64,000 bases of DNA from Phenylobacterium sp. (GTDB lineage Bacteria; Pseudomonadota; Alphaproteobacteria; Caulobacterales; Caulobacteraceae), in NCBI RefSeq assembly GCF_020253645.1, contig NZ_JADCBG010000110.1:1-64000 (forward strand), written 5' to 3'. Every line of letters begins with the position of its first letter. The stretch's first letter is position 1. The position numbers and the translations under genes were made by a program. Positions 18,635-27,691 of the stretch are shown one piece after another. A model generated the notes under the pieces. That model had not been told where the DNA came from. It ran no database searches and worked only from the letters and a program-made list of their open reading frames with translations.

Positions 18635-20288
18635 CCGGCTGGCCGAAGACGATGTCTTCTTCGCTCAGCTCGGCTTCGATCTCTTCCTCGACCTCCTCCG
18701 GCGCGGGTTCGATCCAGCCCATGGCGACGCGGGCGCGCAGGATCAGGGCCTCGGCGTCGCCGGCGTCCAGGCCGAAGGATTCCAGAATCCCGGCCTCCCG
18801 CACCCGTTCGCCATTCCGGGTCTCGTACCAGCCGCGCAGGTCGTCGGGCACCAGGCCGGCGAGATCCTCCACCGACTTGACGTCGCCCTCGCCCAGGGCG
18901 ACCGCCATGGGCAGAGACACGCCCTCGATCTCCAGCAGGCCATCCTCGACCCCCAGTTCTCGGCGACGGCCGTCCAGCTCGGCGGCCTCGCGCTCCAGGT
19001 GGTCGCGGGCCCGGGCCTGGATCTCCTCGGCGGTTTCCTCGTCGAAACCCTCGATCGCCGCCACTTCCGAGGCGTCCACATAGGCTACGTCCTCGACGGT
19101 GGCGAAACCCTCGGTCACGAGCAGCTGGGCGATGACCTCGTCCACGTCCAGGGCTTCCTGGAACAGGGCGGTGCGCTCGGCGAACTCGCGCTGGCGGCGC
19201 TCGCTTTCCTGGCTCTCGGTCATGATGTCGATCTGCCAGCCGGTCAGCTGGGAAGCGAGCCGCACGTTCTGGCCGCGCCGGCCGATGGCCAGGGAGAGCT
19301 GCTCGTCAGGAACCACCACCTCGACCCGCTCATCCTCCTCGTCCATCACCACCTTCGACACTTCGGCGGGCGCAAGGGCGTTGACGATGAAGGTGGCCTC
19401 GTCCGGACTCCACTGGATGATGTCGATCTTCTCGCCCTGGAGTTCGGCCACCACGGCCTGGACCCGGCTGCCGCGCATGCCGACGCAGGCGCCCACCGGG
19501 TCGATGGAGCTGTCGTTGGAGACCACGGCCATCTTGGCCCGGCTGCCCGGATCTCGGGCGACGGCGCGGATCTCGATGACGCCGTCATAGACCTCGGGGA
19601 CTTCCTGCGCGAACAGCTTGGCCATGAAGCCGCCATGCGCCCGGCTCAGCAGAATCTGGGGCCCCTTGGTCTCCCGGCGGACGTCATAGATGTAGCACCG
19701 GATTCGGTCGCCGATGTTGAAGTTCTCGCGCGGGATGGACTGGTCACGGCGCATGATCCCTTCGCCCCGGCCGAGGTCGACCACGGTGTTGCCGTACTCC
19801 ACCCGCTTGACCACCCCGTTGATGATCTCCCCGACCCGGTCCTTGAACTCCTCGTACTGCCGTTCGCGTTCAGCCTCCCGAACCTTGCCCGTGACCACCT
19901 GGCGGGCCATCTGGGTCTGCACCCGCCCGAATTCGAAGGGCGGCAGGATTTCCTCGTAGGTCTTGCCGACGAAGGCCTCGGGGTCGTCCCGCAGCGCTTC
20001 GGACAGGCGTCGGACGCCGATGGGCTCGACCGGCAGGCCGTCTTCATCGGTGAAGGTCTCGTCGTCCGGGATGACCCGGATCACGCGCTTCAGCGTCGTT
20101 TCGCCCGACTTGGGGTCGATCCGCACCCGGATGTCATGCTCGGCGCCGTAGCGGGCGCGGGCGCCCTTCTGGATGGCTTCCTCGATGGCCGAGATGACCA
20201 CTTCCCGGTCGATCGATTTCTCCCGGGCGACGGCTTCGGCGATCTGAAGCAGTTCCAGGCGGTTGGCGGCGATGCCGGTGGGGCTCAT
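18618..20288 (-). CDS. nusA: Transcription termination/antitermination factor NusA
   Basis: NusA binds RNA polymerase and nascent RNA and modulates pausing, termination and antitermination. The 556-aa product has the N-terminal polymerase-binding domain ([21 protein letters not shown]), an S1 domain and two KH domains. The KH region includes [25 protein letters not shown] and the [21 protein letters not shown] motif. Two C-terminal acidic helix-hairpin repeats follow ([20 protein letters not shown] and [15 protein letters not shown]). It begins in the four-base overlap with the rimP stop (ATGA). Confidence 0.98.
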   Translation of the reverse strand: MSPTGIAANRLELLQIAEAVAREKSIDREVVISAIEEAIQKGARARYGAEHDIRVRIDPKSGETTLKRVIRVIPDDETFTDEDGLPVEPIGVRRLSEALRDDPEAFVGKTYEEILPPFEFGRVQTQMARQVVTGKVREAERERQYEEFKDRVGEIINGVVKRVEYGNTVVDLGRGEGIMRRDQSIPRENFNIGDRIRCYIYDVRRETKGPQILLSRAHGGFMAKLFAQEVPEVYDGVIEIRAVARDPGSRAKMAVVSNDSSIDPVGACVGMRGSRVQAVVAELQGEKIDIIQWSPDEATFIVNALAPAEVSKVVMDEEDERVEVVVPDEQLSLAIGRRGQNVRLASQLTGWQIDIMTESQESERRQREFAERTALFQEALDVDEVIAQLLVTEGFATVEDVAYVDASEVAAIEGFDEETAEEIQARARDHLEREAAELDGRRRELGVEDGLLEIEGVSLPMAVALGEGDVKSVEDLAGLVPDDLRGWYETRNGERVREAGILESFGLDAGDAEALILRARVAMGWIEPAPEEVEEEIEAELSEEDIVFGQPGAREA

Positions 20289-20842
20289 GGGGCGTTCTCC
20301 TCATGGGGATCAGGGGGTTGACCGTCGGCCATCCGCCGGGCGCGTTCCTGCGCGCCCCGCTCCATCAGCCGGTCTGTCAGGATGAGTTTCGCCTCGGTGA
20401 TCCAGGCGAAGGGGATCAGCGCGGTCTCGGCTTCGCCTTCGAGGTTCACGGCGACCTGGTCGCCCTCGACCCCGGCCAGTTCGCCCCGGAAACGCTTGCG
20501 GCCCTCGGCCATGCGGTCCAGCTCGATCCGGGCCTCGAAGCCCTCGAAGGTCTCGAAATCCTTGAGCCTCGTCAGCGGGCGATCGACGCCCGGCGTGGAG
20601 ACCTCCAGGGTATAGTCCCCGGACAGGGGATCGGCAGCGTCCAGCACCTCGGACAGGGCCCGGGACAGGCGGGCGCAGTCATCTATGGTCATCTCGCCGG
20701 CAGGCGTCTCGGCCATCACCTGCAGACGCCGGGCATGGTCTCCGCCCATCAGCCGCAGGCGCACGATCTCGTACCCCGTCGCCTCCGCCACGGGGTCGAG
20801 CAGATCCAGAAGTCGGGCGTCTTCCGCCGTCCTGCTGCGCAT
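20285..20842 (-). CDS. rimP: Ribosome maturation factor RimP
   Basis: RimP assists 30S subunit assembly. The 185-aa product shows the two-domain pattern: an alpha/beta N-terminal domain ([22 protein letters not shown]) with the conserved [39 protein letters not shown], then an Sm-like C-terminal domain ending around [15 protein letters not shown]. The track ORF extends to 21010 because the leader is open, but the family N terminus begins at [14 protein letters not shown] (ATG 20840-20842). It is the first gene of the operon, behind a promoter and candidate attenuator. Confidence 0.95.
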   Translation of the reverse strand: MRSRTAEDARLLDLLDPVAEATGYEIVRLRLMGGDHARRLQVMAETPAGEMTIDDCARLSRALSEVLDAADPLSGDYTLEVSTPGVDRPLTRLKDFETFEGFEARIELDRMAEGRKRFRGELAGVEGDQVAVNLEGEAETALIPFAWITEAKLILTDRLMERGAQERARRMADGQPPDPHEENAP

Positions 20843-20852
20843 TCCGCCTCTT

Positions 20853-20902
20853 CGCGCCGTTTCCGGCGCGCCTTCGAACCAACAAAAAAGCGGCCGGGCC
20901 GC
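20853..20902 (-). promoter_or_regulatory. Candidate attenuator in the rimP leader
   Basis: On the minus strand, GCGGC-CCG-GCCGC (plus 20890-20902) is followed immediately by TTTTTT (20884-20889), an intrinsic terminator placed before the first gene. After it comes a second perfect hairpin, CGCGCCG-GAAA-CGGCGCG (20853-20870), with a GNRA tetraloop, ending 11 bases before the rimP ATG. Termination here would cut off the whole rimP-pnp operon, so conditional readthrough is implied. Attenuators in front of rimP operons are described in other proteobacteria; homology is not claimed. Confidence 0.55.
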
Positions 20903-20951
20903 AGCCCGCCGCTCGCAGACGTCATCCAACGCCACAAACGATGTGAACTGC

Positions 20952-20980
20952 CTTATAGACGGAATCCGGGCGGCTGTCAG
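20952..20980 (-). promoter_or_regulatory. Sigma70-type promoter of the rimP-nusA operon
   Basis: On the minus strand CTGACA and TATAAG are spaced by 17 bases (plus-strand 20975-20980 and 20952-20957). A GAATC (GANTC) lies in the spacer at 20962-20966. Transcription would start near 20945, leaving a leader of about 100 nt. Confidence 0.65.
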
Positions 20981-21051
20981 CCCCTTCCGCCGGCCGCCGC
21001 TTTGGGCCATAGCAACGGCCCCACCGACCTTCCCCTCCAGGAGCCGCCGAC

Positions 21052-21588
21052 ATGGACATTTCCCGGATTCCCGTCGGGATGAACCCGCCCTACGACGTCA
21101 ACGCCCTGATCGAAATCCCCCAGGGCGGCGCTCCCGTGAAGTATGAGCTCGACAAGGCGTCCGGCGCCATGTTCGTCGACCGCTTCCTGCATACGGCCAT
21201 GTTCTATCCCGGGAACTACGGCTTCATCCCCCACACCCTCTCCGGCGACGGGGACCCGATCGACATCCTGGTGGTGGGGCCGACCCCGGTGGCGACCGGG
21301 GCCATCATCCGCTGCCGGCCGATCGGCTGCCTGATCATGGTCGACGAGGCGGGGGACGACGAGAAGGTCCTGGCCGTCCCGGTCGACAAGCTCCATCCCT
21401 ATTACGCCGGCATCGATTCCTGGCGCGCCCTACCCGGCATCCTGACCGAGCAGATCGCCCACTTCTTCACCCACTATAAGGATCTGGAGAAGGGCAAGGT
21501 GTCCGAGGTCGGACGCTGGGCCGACCCGGAGGAGACGGGCGAACTGATCCGCCAGGCCATCGAGCGTGCGAAGCACGGCGGAAGCTGA
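21052..21588 (+). CDS. ppa: Inorganic pyrophosphatase (family I)
   Basis: This cytosolic Mg-dependent enzyme hydrolyses pyrophosphate and drives biosynthetic reactions forward. The 178 aa fit hexameric bacterial family I enzymes. Visible are the substrate-binding IEIPQGG and VKYELDK, the Tyr-rich [14 protein letters not shown], the signature [10 protein letters not shown] with its metal-binding Asp residues, and [10 protein letters not shown]. It is divergent from the rimP operon and ends two bases from the convergent AmpG-like gene. Confidence 0.97.
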   Translation: MDISRIPVGMNPPYDVNALIEIPQGGAPVKYELDKASGAMFVDRFLHTAMFYPGNYGFIPHTLSGDGDPIDILVVGPTPVATGAIIRCRPIGCLIMVDEAGDDEKVLAVPVDKLHPYYAGIDSWRALPGILTEQIAHFFTHYKDLEKGKVSEVGRWADPEETGELIRQAIERAKHGGS

Positions 21589-21590
21589 CC

Positions 21591-23360
21591 TCAGTCCGGA
21601 TCGGCCCGGTGTCCCGGCCGGCCGGCCGGCCCTTCCCGGGCGGCCACGGCGAGGGCGAGGGCCACTCCGAGCCCTCCGAGGACCGCCGAGTAAAGAAAGA
21701 AGGCGATGTATCCGGCGCCGAGGCCGGTCGCGCTGACGCCCGACTTCAGAGCGGCCTCGGCGAGGCCGCCGGCCGGAATCGGACCCAGAAGGGCGCCGAG
21801 GGCGGCGGTGGGACCGCCGGCGTCCGACATTCGCGCCGCCGCCTCCACGAACCGGCCCGACTGGGACGCGACAAGCTTGCCGAGCAGGGCGTAGAGCGAT
21901 GAGAACAGCGCGTACTGGGAGGCGGTGAACCCGCGGCTTGTCAGGCTGGACATGTACGCGATCAGGCAGGTCCCGGCGAACCCCGACGCCAGGTTGTCCA
22001 GGCTGATCGCCGCCGCCAGGGCCCAGACCTGGGCGCCCTGCAGGGTCAGCCAGGCGAAGGCCAGGTTCGAGATCGGCCCTGCAAAGGCCCCGATCACAAG
22101 GGACCGGATCAGACCCAGCCGCGCCACCGCCAGGCCGCCGAGAGCCACGCCGGCCAGGGACATCACCACCCCCAGAACCTTTCGCACCTCGGCGATCTCC
22201 AGCTTGGAGAAGCCAAGGTCCAGATAGAAGGGGTTCATGATGTTCAGGACGAAGTCGGGCAGCCGATAGACGCAGATCAGGGCGAGGATCAGAGCGGCCG
22301 TTCCCCGGTGTCTCCGCATGAAGTCCGCAAGGGGCTCGCCCAGGGCCCGGAAGAGAATCCGGCCAGGGCGGCTCGGCCGGCCCGGCAGGGGGATCACCGA
22401 ACCGGCCAGGAGGGCCAGTCCGCCCAGGGCGACGACGACCTGGGCGATGGCGCCGGCGGGCTTGGCCTCCCAGAGCCCGGAGACGGCGGAGGCAGCTCCC
22501 TCGAGGCCGGTGAAGGAGAGCGGCGCCGTGATCAGGATCGGGTCCCCGGACAGGCCGGAGCCCAGGAGGATCACCGCCAGCGCGAGGAGCGCTCCGCGCC
22601 CCGTCCACTCCAGGGCGTCCCGGCCGGGGCGGGGAAGGGTCTCGCCCGCGCGCTCGGTCGCCGGCGCTTCGGCGCCCTCCCCGGCGGCGCCCTCCCCGGC
22701 GGCGACCTCCCTGGCCGCGTCCCTCGGCGCCGCCAGCACCCCTGCAACCCCGCAGAGCATCAGCGCCGCCATCAGGGCGTAGGAGCCGCCCCAGCCGAGG
22801 CTGTCGCTCAGGACAAGGGGCAGGATCCCGGCCAGGATGATGGCGATCCGGTAGCCCCACTGGTAGGCGGCCGCCAGGGCCCCCGCCCGCTCCGGGCCTG
22901 CCGCCTCGATCCGCCAGGCGTCGATGACGATGTCCTGGGTCGCCGAGACAAAGCCCACCAGCACGGCCAGGCTCGCCATCGCCCAGAGGCTCTGCGCCGG
23001 ATCCACTCCGGAGATCGCCAGGAGCCCGGCCATGATCAGGCCCTGGCAGACGAGCATCCAGGAACGTCTTCGTCCGAGGCGTCGGGTCAGGCCGGGTATG
23101 GCCACCCGGTCCACCAGGGGCGCCCAGAGAAACTTGACCGAGTAGGCGAGGGTGGCGAGGCTGAAGACCCCGATCACCTCCAGGGACAGGCCGGCGTCGC
23201 GCAGCCATGCCGAGAGCGTGTCGAATATCAGCAGGTTGGGGAGACCTGAGGCGAAGCCCAGGGCCAGCATCACCAGGGACCGCCGCTCCAGGAAGACCGC
23301 GAGGGCCTGAAGGGTCGAGAGCCGCTCCTCCCTGCTCTCCGGCGCCGCATTCTCGCTCAT
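21591..23360 (-). CDS. AmpG-like MFS transporter
   Basis: This multi-pass membrane protein has the AmpG signature at its first helices: LGFASGLPNLLIFDTLSAWLRDAGLSLEVIGVFSL and YSVKFLWAPLVDRV, followed by RRSWMLVCQG and FVSATQDIVIDAWRIE. AmpG proteins import anhydromuropeptides for cell-wall recycling. At 589 aa it is longer than E. coli AmpG. It holds a low-complexity mid-loop (about 205-235) with a repeated AAGEGA unit and a further inserted membrane region. Specificity for muropeptides is inferred; some paralogues transport other solutes. Confidence 0.82.
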   Translation of the reverse strand: MSENAAPESREERLSTLQALAVFLERRSLVMLALGFASGLPNLLIFDTLSAWLRDAGLSLEVIGVFSLATLAYSVKFLWAPLVDRVAIPGLTRRLGRRRSWMLVCQGLIMAGLLAISGVDPAQSLWAMASLAVLVGFVSATQDIVIDAWRIEAAGPERAGALAAAYQWGYRIAIILAGILPLVLSDSLGWGGSYALMAALMLCGVAGVLAAPRDAAREVAAGEGAAGEGAEAPATERAGETLPRPGRDALEWTGRGALLALAVILLGSGLSGDPILITAPLSFTGLEGAASAVSGLWEAKPAGAIAQVVVALGGLALLAGSVIPLPGRPSRPGRILFRALGEPLADFMRRHRGTAALILALICVYRLPDFVLNIMNPFYLDLGFSKLEIAEVRKVLGVVMSLAGVALGGLAVARLGLIRSLVIGAFAGPISNLAFAWLTLQGAQVWALAAAISLDNLASGFAGTCLIAYMSSLTSRGFTASQYALFSSLYALLGKLVASQSGRFVEAAARMSDAGGPTAALGALLGPIPAGGLAEAALKSGVSATGLGAGYIAFFLYSAVLGGLGVALALAVAAREGPAGRPGHRADPD

Positions 23361-23457
23361 GGAACCGCCCGCATGACCGCCTGGTGCGCGGCGAGGCCAG
23401 ATTGGCGCGCGCCGGCGCCGACGTCCAGCGGTCCCGGCCGCGCCCTCTGACCGCCAG

Positions 23458-25002
23458 TCAGGCCAGTTGATGCTGTCCCGTGGCGGGGCTCCAGCCGCTG
23501 GCGACGCGGGTCAGGATTCGCCTCAGTGCATCTCCCGAGAGGGGCTTGACCAGGAATTCGTCCATTCCGGCGGCGAGGCACGCCTGCCGGTCATCCTCGA
23601 AGGCGTTGGCGGTGAGGGCGACTATGGGCGTCGAGAGACCCAGGGCGCGCATTTCCTGTGCGGTCTCCAGTCCGCTCATGCCGGGCATGCGCATGTCCAT
23701 CAGGATCAGGTCATAGGCGCCGACCGCGACGGCCGCCATGGCCTCGGGTCCGCTGCCGGCGTGATCGACCGAACAACCCTCTCGGGTCAGCATGGCCGTG
23801 GCCAGCAGGGCGTTGATGGCGTGATCTTCGACCAGCAGGACCCGGATGCCTAGGGCGACCGCAGGGGCGATCCGGTCATCGAGCGACTCCTTCCGCTTGC
23901 CGGCTCCGGCCGCGGCCAGGACACGTTCGGCCAGGGAGCCGGGGCGCAGCGGCTTGATGAGATAGCCGGCGAATCCACGCTGTCTGTAGATCTCGATCTG
24001 GGTCCGGTCCTCTGGCGACAGAAGGATGATGGCCGGCCGGTCATCCGGCGGGGCCTGAGGCGCCAGGGCGTGATCGACCAGCAGCACCTCTGCGTCCGCC
24101 GGTGGCGCCTCCAGTCCGGCGGCCCCGGCCGCCTCGCCCCCCCGCGCCAGGACCTGCCGGTTTGCGGCCTCCCTGACCACAAGGCAGGGGCTGATGACCC
24201 CGACCCTGCGGCGGGCCAGGTTCCGACTCGGCGCGCCGCCCGCTTTCGCTGCAGGGAAGTCCAGCCAGAAGTCGGCGCCGCCGTCCGTGGCGGAGTCCAC
24301 CCCCGCCGCGGCGTTCAGCGCAGTGGCCAGTGAGCGGACGATGGCCAGGCCGAGGCCTGCCCCGCCCAGGCTTACAGCGTCGACCCGGGGGTCCAACTGT
24401 ATGAAGGGCTCGAAGATTCGCTCGCGATCGTTCTCGGCGACGCCGGGGCCCGTATCCCGCACGCTCAGCCGGATGCGGCCCGGCCCTGCGGGCGCCGCAG
24501 ACACAATGACCCCTCCCGACCGGGTGAACTTGATCGCGTTTCCGATATAGTTGAGCAGCACCTGCCGTAGCCGGCTCTCATCGGCCCGGATCCTGCCCAG
24601 TCCCGGCGCCGTCCACCAGCCGATCTCAAGCCCCTTTTCGATGGCGCGAGGGGCCGTCAGTTCGCAGACGCCCCTCAGGAGGTCCTCCAGCGAAACCTCC
24701 TCGTTGACGATCTCAACGCTTGAGGCGCCAAGCCGGGCGAAGTCGAGAAGCTGGTTCACCAGGCCCAGGAGATGCTCGCCGGACTCCCTCAGGGCGTCCA
24801 CATAGCTGCGCTGCTCCCCGGAAAGGGTGGTCGCCTCCAGAAGGCGCGCCAGGCCGATGACGCCGTTGAGCGGCGTCCGGAACTCGTGGCTCAGGCTGGC
24901 CAGCTGTTCGATGGTGACCGGCGCGGCCGCCTGCTCGCCGCGGCCCGGGTCCCGGGCTGCAGCGGGGTCGGCGTCGAACGAAGGTCTGACGGCGTGGATC
25001 AT
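23458..25002 (-). CDS. Soluble hybrid histidine kinase with pseudo-receiver and receiver
   Basis: The 514-aa protein has no membrane segment and no recognisable sensor domain. A short N terminus leads to HisKA (LASLSHEFRTPLNGVIGLARLL, phospho-His about 39) and HATPase_c (LNYIGNAIKFTRSG, VRDTGPGVAE, GGAGLGLAIVRSL; about 140-255). A degenerate receiver (about 265-375) keeps LLVDHAL and LIKPL but lacks the N-terminal acidic pair. The final complete receiver (about 385-505) has VEDHAINALLA, the phospho-acceptor in LILMDMRMPG, and VKPLSGD. Inputs may come through partner proteins. No adjacent response regulator or Hpt is seen, so its pathway is unknown. Confidence 0.85.
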   Translation of the reverse strand: MIHAVRPSFDADPAAARDPGRGEQAAAPVTIEQLASLSHEFRTPLNGVIGLARLLEATTLSGEQRSYVDALRESGEHLLGLVNQLLDFARLGASSVEIVNEEVSLEDLLRGVCELTAPRAIEKGLEIGWWTAPGLGRIRADESRLRQVLLNYIGNAIKFTRSGGVIVSAAPAGPGRIRLSVRDTGPGVAENDRERIFEPFIQLDPRVDAVSLGGAGLGLAIVRSLATALNAAAGVDSATDGGADFWLDFPAAKAGGAPSRNLARRRVGVISPCLVVREAANRQVLARGGEAAGAAGLEAPPADAEVLLVDHALAPQAPPDDRPAIILLSPEDRTQIEIYRQRGFAGYLIKPLRPGSLAERVLAAAGAGKRKESLDDRIAPAVALGIRVLLVEDHAINALLATAMLTREGCSVDHAGSGPEAMAAVAVGAYDLILMDMRMPGMSGLETAQEMRALGLSTPIVALTANAFEDDRQACLAAGMDEFLVKPLSGDALRRILTRVASGWSPATGQHQLA

Positions 25003-25077
25003 GGTTTGAGCATGCCGCCCTTCGCTTAATGGACCGTCAAGGGGCGGGGTGAACTTCCTGTCGAATCATCCGGCGCC

Positions 25078-26613
25078 TCAGGCGCCTCCGCCGACTCCCC
25101 GATAGGCCAGGGCCTCGGCGACATGACGGCGGCCGACGGGCGGGGAAGGCGCGCCGGGCGCAGCCTCCAGGTCGGCCAGGGTGCGGGCCAGCCGCAGGAC
25201 CCGGCTCCAGCCCCGGGCGGTGAGGCCCGCGGCGTCCGCGGCGCGGGTCAGCAGGGCCCGGGCGTCCGGCTCGGGGTCGGCGATGGCCTGCAGCCAGTCG
25301 CCTGAGGCCCGGGCGTTGGCGGCCTCGGTCTCGGGCCTGCCCGCCTCTGCGGCCCGGCGGACCTGGACCTGGCGCGCCGCCGCCACCCGGGCGGCGACCT
25401 CGGCCGATCCCTCGGCGGCGGCGGGCAGGGCGAGGTCGGCGGCGCGCACGGCGGGGACCTCCACCTGCAGGTCGATCCGGTCCAGGAAGGGCCCCGATAC
25501 CCGCGCCCGGTAGTCGACCTGGCAGCGCGGCGCCCGACCGCAGGCGCCCCGTCCCTCGCCCCCCTTGCCGCACTTGCAGGGGTTCTGGGCGGCGACCAGC
25601 TGGAACCGGGCCGGGTAGCGCACGTGTCCGGCCGCCCGGGCCACGGTGATCTCGCCGGTCTCCAGGGGCTGGCGCAGGGAGTCCAGGGCCTGGGCGCTGA
25701 ACTCCGGCAGCTCGTCCAGGAACAGTACGCCATTGTGCGCCAGGGAGGCCTCGCCGGGGCGGATGCGCGCGCCGCCGCCGGTCAGGGCCGCCATGGTCGC
25801 CGAATGGTGCGGGGCGCGGAAGGGCCGGGCCCGGGTCAGCTCGCCCCGGGCGATCAGTCCGGCCACCGAATGGACCATGGAGGTCTCCAGTAACTCGGCG
25901 GCCGAGAGGGGCGGAAGGAGGCCCGGCAGGCGGGCGGCCATCATCGACTTTCCGGCGCCGGGCGGACCGGTCAGCAGGAGGTTGTGGCCCCCGGCGGCGG
26001 CGATCTCCAGGGCCCGGCGGGCGGTCTCCTGGCCGCGCACCTCGCGCAGGTCGGGGGCGGGAGCGCCTTCGGTCAGGGCGCCCGGTTCCGGGGGCGAGAG
26101 CGCCTGGGTTCCGCGGAAGTGGTTGACCAGGGCCACCAGGCTGGGCGGCGCCAGGATCGGCGTCGACCCCGCCCAGGCCGCCTCGGGCCCGCTGGCCTCG
26201 GGGCAGATCAGGCCCAGGCCCAGGGCCCCCGCCGCCACCGCCGCCGGCAGGGCGCCCGCCGAGGCGGTGATGCGCCCGTCGAGGGACAATTCGCCCATGG
26301 CCGCCCAGCCCTCGAGGGCGTCGGGCGGGATCACCCCCATGGCCGCCATCACGGCCAGGGCGATGGGCAGGTCGTAATGACTGCCCTCCTTTGGCAGGTC
26401 GGCGGGGGCCAGGTTGCAGATGATCCGGCGGCCCGGCATGGCCAGGCCCAGGCCGGCGAAGGCGGCCCGCACCCGCTCGCGGCTCTCGGCCACGGCCTTG
26501 TCGCCCAGGCCCACCAGGACGAACTTCTGCTCGCCCGCGGTCAGCTGGACCTCGACCTCGACGGGCCGGGCCTCGACGCCCAGGAAGGCCAGGGTGATGA
26601 CGCGGGCGGCCAT
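25078..26613 (-). CDS. comM: ComM/YifB-type Mg-chelatase-like AAA+ ATPase
   Basis: ComM is a hexameric helicase promoting branch migration of donor DNA during natural transformation; orthologues also occur in bacteria not known to be competent. The 511-aa product shows a Lon-like N-terminal domain (VEVEVQLTAGEQKFVLVGLGDKAVAESRERVRAA). The AAA+ core has Walker A GPPGAGKSMMAARLPG and Walker B LFLDELPEFS, then the NPCKCG zinc-type motif and a C-terminal YifB domain. The start was moved from 26655 to ATG 26613, preceded by AGGAGA at good spacing. Confidence 0.93.
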   Translation of the reverse strand: MAARVITLAFLGVEARPVEVEVQLTAGEQKFVLVGLGDKAVAESRERVRAAFAGLGLAMPGRRIICNLAPADLPKEGSHYDLPIALAVMAAMGVIPPDALEGWAAMGELSLDGRITASAGALPAAVAAGALGLGLICPEASGPEAAWAGSTPILAPPSLVALVNHFRGTQALSPPEPGALTEGAPAPDLREVRGQETARRALEIAAAGGHNLLLTGPPGAGKSMMAARLPGLLPPLSAAELLETSMVHSVAGLIARGELTRARPFRAPHHSATMAALTGGGARIRPGEASLAHNGVLFLDELPEFSAQALDSLRQPLETGEITVARAAGHVRYPARFQLVAAQNPCKCGKGGEGRGACGRAPRCQVDYRARVSGPFLDRIDLQVEVPAVRAADLALPAAAEGSAEVAARVAAARQVQVRRAAEAGRPETEAANARASGDWLQAIADPEPDARALLTRAADAAGLTARGWSRVLRLARTLADLEAAPGAPSPPVGRRHVAEALAYRGVGGGA

Positions 26614-26750
26614 GCGCTCTCCTTGCGCTGCGCCCCGTTCCCCGCTCTCAGACAATCACGTCGCTTGCCGACAGACAAGAACAAAAATCGAACATCAATC
26701 CTGTACACCTGGGCGGAACGAGGGCAGGAGGGCGCCCGCGCGCATTCCTG

Positions 26751-27527
26751 TCACCCGACGTGGGCGGTCGGCTGAAGCGTCGATCGGAGTTTGCGCCGCC
26801 GCAGAAGGAAGATGATTGCACCCACAGGTGCAGACATTGAGATTGTCCATGGACCGTAAAGTGGAGCAAAATAGCCGGCGCTGAACAAGCTGACACTGAG
26901 CAACTTGAAACTTACCACGCCAGTAGACCAGTTCACCGAAAGAAGACCAAATCCGACTATGATGAATATAATCCACAACCATTTGCGGCGGATTCCCTTC
27001 ATGCGGATACAATCCACGAGTGCAAACGCTGTCAGACAGAAGGCGAGGATCGCACCCGCCAGGATCGCATACTGCGATGCACTCTTGCCCTTCAGAGTGA
27101 ACTTGGTCTGCGCCTTCAGCGACGTTTTCTGCAGATTGACGTGCATTCCGAGAATGGTCTGGGCTGTCGCCGACTTCTTGATTGTGACGTTACACAGGAA
27201 CCACTTGTCACCCCACTGATACTCGAGGGTCGTGGTCACGCGAGTAAAGGACGGATATATAAACCTTTGGGCGCCGACGAGTTTCACCGAAGTTGGCGGC
27301 CCCTCCGGGAGAATTTCAGCCGCAGCGACAAGTATTCTTCTCACTTCGGGATTCCTGAGGCTAGGATCGAGCTTACTCTCGATAACGTCCAGTCTTCCCG
27401 CTTGCAAATCGGCTATGTAACTCTTGGCTAAGGCTTGATCAGAGGGCGTTGAGATTTTCTCCAACATCTGATGCTGGTTACAGCCGAATAGCAGAAACGC
27501 CGAAAACGCCAAAATCAATGCGCGCAT
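26751..27527 (-). CDS. Lipoprotein with three C-terminal membrane helices, unknown function
   Basis: The 258-aa product starts MRALILAFSAFLLFGC, a lipoprotein signal (Cys about 16). A soluble domain (about 20-140) follows with STPSDQALAKSYIADLQAGRLDVIESKLDP and PTSVKLVGAQRF. Three hydrophobic segments come next (about 150-172, 183-203 and 213-245), ending in the basic FLLRRRKLR. I recall similar uncharacterised proteins in gamma- and betaproteobacteria, but no function. Base composition is clearly more AT-rich than all neighbours, and codon use includes many A/T third positions, suggesting recent transfer. The start was moved from 27581 to the signal peptide ATG, with GGAGGGGG upstream. Confidence 0.7.
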   Translation of the reverse strand: MRALILAFSAFLLFGCNQHQMLEKISTPSDQALAKSYIADLQAGRLDVIESKLDPSLRNPEVRRILVAAAEILPEGPPTSVKLVGAQRFIYPSFTRVTTTLEYQWGDKWFLCNVTIKKSATAQTILGMHVNLQKTSLKAQTKFTLKGKSASQYAILAGAILAFCLTAFALVDCIRMKGIRRKWLWIIFIIVGFGLLSVNWSTGVVSFKLLSVSLFSAGYFAPLYGPWTISMSAPVGAIIFLLRRRKLRSTLQPTAHVG

Positions 27528-27691
27528 AGATCCCACCCCCTCCGTTGCAATCAATAAAGCCCAAGGAGAGAAGGGACGCAATAGAGCTTAAACTGCCCGC
27601 CGCAAGCCACACAACCTTTCAATAGCCTCGAGCTCTGCAAAACAGTGGGATGCGGCCCTGGGTCGGTGGCGATCTCTCGGGCGCGCCCCTC

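Noticed and set aside
18591-20321. 576-aa plus-strand ORF antisense to nusA
   Set aside because: Shadow frame with no domain; NusA motifs are on the minus strand.
22660-22720. Minisatellite repeat in the AmpG-like gene
   Set aside because: Short in-frame AAGEGA duplication only; likely a flexible loop, not a separate element.
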